Assembly: GCA_019671005.1 (NCBI GenBank)
Contig: CM033732.1
Span: 10,823,932-10,887,931, forward strand
Direction: 5' to 3'
Source: Hibiscus mutabilis
Lineage: Eukaryota; Streptophyta; Magnoliopsida; Malvales; Malvaceae
DNA: 64,000 bases
Position numbers and translations under genes: made by a program. Numbering within the stretch: position 1 is the stretch's first letter; each line of letters opens with the position of its first letter. This document shows, one piece after another, positions 59,369 through 64,000 of the stretch. A model generated the notes under the pieces. That model was not told where the DNA came from, did not search any database, and saw nothing but the letters and a program-made list of their open reading frames with translations.

Positions 59369-59407
59369 ATTGCTTGAGGACAAGCAATAGTTCGAGTTTG
59401 GGGGTGT
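59369..59407 (+). other. 3' polypurine tract with hairpin, element C
   Basis: Perfect 8-bp stem ATTGCTTG-AGGA-CAAGCAAT (59369-59388), then GAGTTTGGGGGGTG (59394-59407) touching the LTR. It would prime plus-strand DNA. Confidence 0.8.
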
Positions 59408-60969
59408 GATAAGTGTTCAAAAGTACTATTTTTCTTACCCTTTTTACTCATATTATTGTTAGACTTAGGCTCATATTACTTGCATAATTAGCCATTCATA
59501 CATTAATCCATGTTTCCTTCCAATGTTGAGCTTGATTACATAACTTGGTAGTTTTTGTGGGAAAAGATGCTGCTTTGGTGTGTTTTGTGTGTATGTATAA
59601 GATCATTTGCTAAAGCAAGGCTAGAGCTAGTTGCCAGGGCAATACATGAAGGAGATGCCGAGCTAGTTGCCAGGGCACTGCATGAAGGAGACGTCGAGCC
59701 AGTTGCCAAGGCAATTGTCGACAAAGAGCAAAGGTGATATGGTAGTCGAAATTGATGCCTAGACAAGCCCAAGATGACGTGGAGCAAAGCCCAATCCCAA
59801 AGGAATTTGATTTCCATGAAGAGATTAAAGAAGAATTAAATTCCAAGAAGATAGGAGAAGTTCTAGTAGGAATATAATTATAATAAAGAATTATATTCTT
59901 TAAAGATAATTTAGTTCCAACTTAACTTTCTCCTCAAAGAAGGACTTTGACCTAGCCCTATAAATAAGAGGGAGATTTCGACAATCCAAAGAAAGCAAGA
60001 GAGGGGAATTTCGACAAGTCCAAGGAGGGCAAGAGGAGAGAATTTTGGACAAGCATCTAGGGCAAGGAGGATTTCGACAAGCCTCCTTCTTTATCCTTTT
60101 CTTTCTTGTTCGATTGGGTTCATGCTAGGGATTATTTATCTTGTGTTTCTTTGGAACCTAGCCATGAACTAAATCTATTTGGCTATGGTTATTGTGTTTT
60201 GTGGTTGTGAGAAACTATTGGTTTTTGTTTAGGTAATAAGAGTTTGCACTTTTCTATTCAAGGTTTATTCATTCTTGGTTCTTATTATTGTTTGCGAGTG
60301 AATTGGGAGAGGATCTCGTGATTTCATCTATTTATCTAATATCGAGAGAGTTAGATTCAAGAAACGAATGAATATGATCTTTATTCAATCTATTGATGGT
60401 GAAGATTAATCCGGCTTAGGAATAAGTCAAGGATTTCAACGGCTAAGAGGAGCGCAAGATTGGTTGTTGTTCACCCTTGATTCACGCAGGGATGTATTAT
60501 CAAGGCATGCATAAGTAGCTAGAGTTTCGACTTAGGGATAAGAAGAAACCATTGAAGAACGCTCTGCCGAACCTTGAAGGTTGCTGCCCAGACGCCCAAG
60601 TAGTTGCCCAACTAGTTGCCCAGGCGACCATCGATTAGTTACCAAGGCAACCCCGTTGTGCAAGTTGCCACGGCAACTGAGTTGCCCGTGTACTCTTTTA
60701 CCAAGACGATCCAATCGACTATCACACCTCAACTCACGATAACCTGGCCTATCTCTCTCTCATTTGATCTCATCTTTTCTTTTACTTATTTGCTTTCTAG
60801 ATTAGTTATTAGTTAAACTCCTATAATCCTTTATTTGTGTTTTTACTTTTTACAGTGCAAGAGACTAGATTCTTGAAGTGGCACCAATCCCTGTGGAGAC
60901 GATATCTTTTATACTATAACTTGCAACGTGTATACTTGCACAATTGCGTAGCACTTATTACGCGCAACA
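59408..60969 (+). repeat. 3' LTR of element C (1562 bp)
   Basis: TGATAAGTGTTCAAAAG...TTACGCGCAACA, end to end like the 5' LTR with scattered single-base changes, most of them transitions. Confidence 0.95.
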
Positions 60970-60981
60970 GCTATAGACAAC

Positions 60982-62388
60982 TGATAACTTCGTAGAAAAC
61001 TTATATTTTATGCCATTTTCACCTGAAATATTGCATGTATTTAAGCTCATGTTGTTGCATTTAGGATCATTTTGCATACATTTATGGAGCTTATTCTTGA
61101 GCTTAATCGATTTAGATATATTGATGTTGTTAATGGGAAAGGTAGTGTATTTTAGTGGTGTTTGTAATGGGAGTAAGGATTGAAAGAAGCATAAGCATGC
61201 CAGAACATTGGTTCAACATTCTCTCGTGATTGAATACTAATGCCACGACATTGTTGGGAAGCTAGAGACAAAATCTTGATTCTTTGACGTCATTAAACAC
61301 GTGGTCCCCCTCTCCTTTATGAGCTATTAAATACGTGGAAAGCAAAGATCTTCTTTAATGGATCACTTGCCATAATAGGGCATGAAACCCTAGGAGAGTC
61401 ACCTCTATATAAAGAAAAGGAGGACAACAATTAATGCAAGTTTTATTGGAGGAAACAAGCTCTTTTCTTCAATATTGGAGAACCACCATTGTCGAAGGTC
61501 AAGAAGAGTCTCTAAGCAACGAAAGCTATCGAGAGAGGCTTGAGGAGTTTGGAGACGCTGCGGTATCACTCACGGGCATGAAGGAGGATTCTTATGATGC
61601 TTTGATTCTTTTCTTTGTTGCTTATTTGACTGCCATGAATTCATACTTTATTTGGATGGATGTTTATTGCTCAGACATGAGCTAAATACTCTTTGATTGC
61701 GTTTATTGTTTAAATACTTTGTTTAATTATTATTTAATGCTATAGCGTTCTTTTGCTTATCTATTCTGTTCATTGAGTTTAATGCTTGATCTTGTAAGAA
61801 CTAGCGAGATCAACCTTTGGTTATGATTTGTGGCTTAATATCGAGAGAGTTAAGTTAGACCGTATGAACAGTGGAACTTAAGCTATTAACTTGAGTTCTA
61901 ATCCTGCTTAGATATAAGATTAGAGTTTCAACGACTAATAAGGGGAATTAAAACAAATAATAAGTTTGTTAGTTATGCAGACATGTATCGCCATAGCATT
62001 CTTTTATCAACTTCTTGCTAGACATAGTTTAGGACCTTTTACGAAAACCTTGTCAAGTAGATAAGTCTTGTTTTATTGCTATAGCATGCGAGTAATAGTT
62101 GAGCATCGTACTTAGCAATAAACTCAAACATCCATTCCCATTAGAAATCTTTGTAAGTCAGCATCAGTTTGCTCTTCTTCAATAATTGCTTCAATTTACT
62201 TTTCGCTACAACATTATTTTATTGTTCTCACAACCATATCTTAATATCAATTATCTTTATTCTTTTTTGGTGCAATTACTTTGAGTTTATCACTCCAATC
62301 CCTGTGGATATGATAATCGATACTTATCATTATATTACTTGTGCAACAAGTATACTTGTTCTAATTGCGCATAATATTTCACGCATCA
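60982..62388 (+). mobile_element. solo LTR of another Ty3/gypsy family (1407 bp)
   Basis: TGATAACTTCG...TTTCACGCATCA with a perfect 5-bp duplication ACAAC at 60977-60981 and 62389-62393. TATA box CTATATAAAG is at 61404-61413. Its end (CCAATCCCTGTGGATATGAT, ACTTGTGCAACAAGTATACTTG) is built like the Athila LTR end, so a related family is likely. No primer site or internal region follows. The 83-aa frame at 61434 lies inside the LTR and is not taken as a gene. Confidence 0.88.
61404..61413 (+). promoter_or_regulatory. TATA box of the solo LTR
   Basis: CTATATAAAG about 420 bp into the LTR, with ACACGTGG-like G-box words upstream (61297-61306; TACGTGG at 61333). Confidence 0.55.
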
Positions 62389-62393
62389 ACAAC

Positions 62394-63559
62394 TAAAACA
62401 CTCATCATAATCACTTTTACCATTTTAGGAATTCTAAATTAAAACTCATGTGAATGTCATACATATTTATTCAACAGTATTCATCCCAAATTAATTCATA
62501 TAGCATAAAAGGGTAATAAGGTATCACCTTAGCTCAAAACAACAAAAAGCAAAAGCACCCTCTAAACTTTCTCATAGTTTCCCTTTTCCCCTTCTTTGAG
62601 AAAATTTTCCAATCTTTTTGGTAAATTGATCAATCAAATGCAAAACTGAATAAAATAATTCTATAAAAATTTGAAGATTAAATTAAACATAAAACATGTC
62701 AAAAATGTTATTAGCTTAAAAAGATTAGACCTCACACTAAAACCTTCTCAAAGCCCACCTTGCTCACAACACCCAATTCCAAAAGCTATGGAGCTCAATG
62801 AATGGCCAAATTGATGACGGAGAAAAGAGTATTGTAGTAAGCTTGCTTGAAGGTTTGGCTACAACAGTTCTTTTTCTGAAGCTCCCAATGTGAAGATAGA
62901 AAAGCTGTGGAGGCAGAGACGGATGGTAAAGGCGCCAGAAGAAGTCCTGCCCCCTAATTTTAAAATTTTTAAGATATAATCTTACAAAATTTTGTAAATT
63001 TTAATTTGGTCCTTCAAAAATTCAAAATATTCTTATTATTTTTGAATACTTTTAATCAAGTACCCTCTTAAATATTTTAAAAATTGTCATTAAGTATTTT
63101 TTAACAAAAATTAGGTAAACCCTATTTTTTTGAAAATTTTAAATTAAACCTTCTAAGAATTTTGAAAAAAAATTAAGTAGTCCCTTCAGAATCTATTACC
63201 AAGATCCGTCAATGTACGGAGGAATGATGAAAAGAGGTGAAGATAATATAAGAAGCAAAGAAAAATATAGAGATGCGGATGGAGAGGGCTGCATGAATTA
63301 AATTTGCAACCCTTCATCTCACCAAAGAATCCAGTTAAAAAGGTAGAATATTTTTGCTTTTGTTGGAAGGTTTAATTGGTAAAAAGGTCCCTAAATTTTC
63401 AACGTTTTATGAAAGGTACACCATCAGCAACATTTTGGGCCTAGGCCAAAGAATTAGAAAACCCAATACCCCTAAACCAAAAGCCTAAAGATCCTCTCTT
63501 ATTACTTAAAAACCTGAATTTAAAACTCAAACCACTATCTCGAGAACCATATCTTTACA
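62394..63559 (-). repeat. LTR remnant of a further Ty3/gypsy element (right part)
   Basis: Ends CTTTACA at 63559, followed by ACTCTCCCCTCCT, the complement of a purine tract AGGAGGGGAGAGT. So this is the 3' LTR of a minus-strand element whose internal DNA begins at 63560. The left part probably lies at 48781-49200 beyond element C. It contains no gene. Confidence 0.5.
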
Positions 63560-64000
63560 ACTCTCCCCTCCTAAAAGAAAACTTCATCCTTGAAATTTAC
63601 TTTCATTTCCCCTCCATCCCTAAAAATCCAGTGATTCAAATTCCTTCAACCACTTAAAAATCAGTCGTCATCCTTTTAAAGATTGAATTTTTTTTCTCTT
63701 ATTTAAATGCCCGAACACTCATAGAGAATGGGGATAGATTAAAAAAATACAAAATGGACATTAGAGAAGACAAAAAAAAAACAAATTAAAAACAAAAAAA
63801 GGAAAAATAAAGGTATTATCTTTCAAAAATTGATGATTTTAGGTGATCAAAGGTTCATCTTGTTAATATGAATGGTTGGCTACATGAAGGTAGCAAGAGG
63901 AACTATATACTCTGAAATTAAGACGATCTAATGGTAAAGGAAGGAGGAGAGTGATGATGGAATTCGAAAGGCTTTGTCTTAATTCGTAGAATTTGGGGGC
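63560..64000 (-). other. edge of internal region next to the LTR remnant
   Basis: Purine tract complement at 63560-63573, then CTAAAAGAAAACTTCATCC and TTGAAATTTAC. On the minus strand this recalls the pol end (…AATTTC AAGGATGAAGTTTT…GGAGGGGAGAGT) common in plant Tekay-type elements. Beyond 63610 only AT-rich DNA, no recognisable pol. Confidence 0.4.

Larger units (their letters stand above)
49201..60969 (+). mobile_element. Athila-type Ty3/gypsy element C (complete, 11.77 kb)
   Basis: LTRs at 49201-50763 and 59408-60969; perfect 5-bp target duplication GCTAT (49196-49200, 60970-60974). Order: LTR, tRNA-Asp-type primer site, gag-pol in one frame (50886-56525), env-like ORF (57058-58581), second purine tract, hairpin repeats, 3' purine tract, LTR. 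The two LTRs look about 97% alike by eye, so this is the youngest full element here. Seven stops in gag-pol and a lost integrase Asp make it non-autonomous, but it keeps all signals in cis and could be moved by proteins from a related copy (inference). Confidence 0.95.

Noticed and set aside
61434..61685. 83-aa frame after a TATA box
   Set aside because: Lies wholly inside a solo LTR, has no recognisable domain and ends at an arbitrary stop; probably chance.

Overview
The window looks like nuclear DNA of a dicot plant. It holds one intact host gene, which has plant NAC-family protein and GT-AG introns, inside a thick layer of plant transposable elements: Athila-type Ty3/gypsy, copia-type, LINE, SINE, hAT and Mutator-type MITEs. 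The species cannot be read from the sequence. Clusters of TATCGATAC-like motifs in the long solo LTRs remind me of Malvaceae (cotton/cacao) repeats, but that is a weak impression.

Layout. 1-2125: 5' end of a minus-strand Athila-type element that runs off the left edge. 2126-3653 and 15449-16240: two parts of a decayed LINE, split by a complete minus-strand Athila-type element (A, 3654-15448). 16904-26470: a probable old hAT-type element that served as a landing pad for a smaller hAT (17475-18152), a gene-less copia-type element (18518-20155), and a Mutator-type MITE (20299-25273). The MITE was split by a solo LTR (20544-25254), itself split by another solo LTR (22321-25124). 26495-29475: a minus-strand, internally deleted LINE carrying its own hAT insertion (27924-29014). 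29.5-33.5 kb: AT-rich DNA with a 442-bp tandem duplication and three small SINEs. 33894-36623 (minus): a three-exon NAC transcription factor gene of the BEARSKIN/SOMBRERO type, 373 aa. 37790-48444: a second complete minus-strand Athila-type element (B) with a shortened 5' LTR. 49201-60969: a plus-strand Athila-type element (C), the best preserved, with a perfect 5-bp target duplication and an unbroken env-like ORF. 60982-62388: a solo LTR 12 bp away from C. 62394-64000: remains of another LTR and the edge of its internal region.

The Athila-type elements share one plan: LTR, tRNA-Asp-type primer site, a single gag-protease-RT-RNaseH-integrase frame, an env-like ORF, a hairpin plus purine tract, a block of 26-bp hairpin repeats, a second hairpin plus purine tract, LTR. 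None has an unbroken gag-pol. C has seven in-frame stops but no frameshift; A and B have frameshifts and deletions.

The most unusual signal is the 12-bp palindrome TTGCCNNGGCAA. By eye it occurs about 37 times, in LTRs and in gag, pol and env-like coding DNA of these elements, with arms kept and centre variable. I saw it nowhere else in the window.
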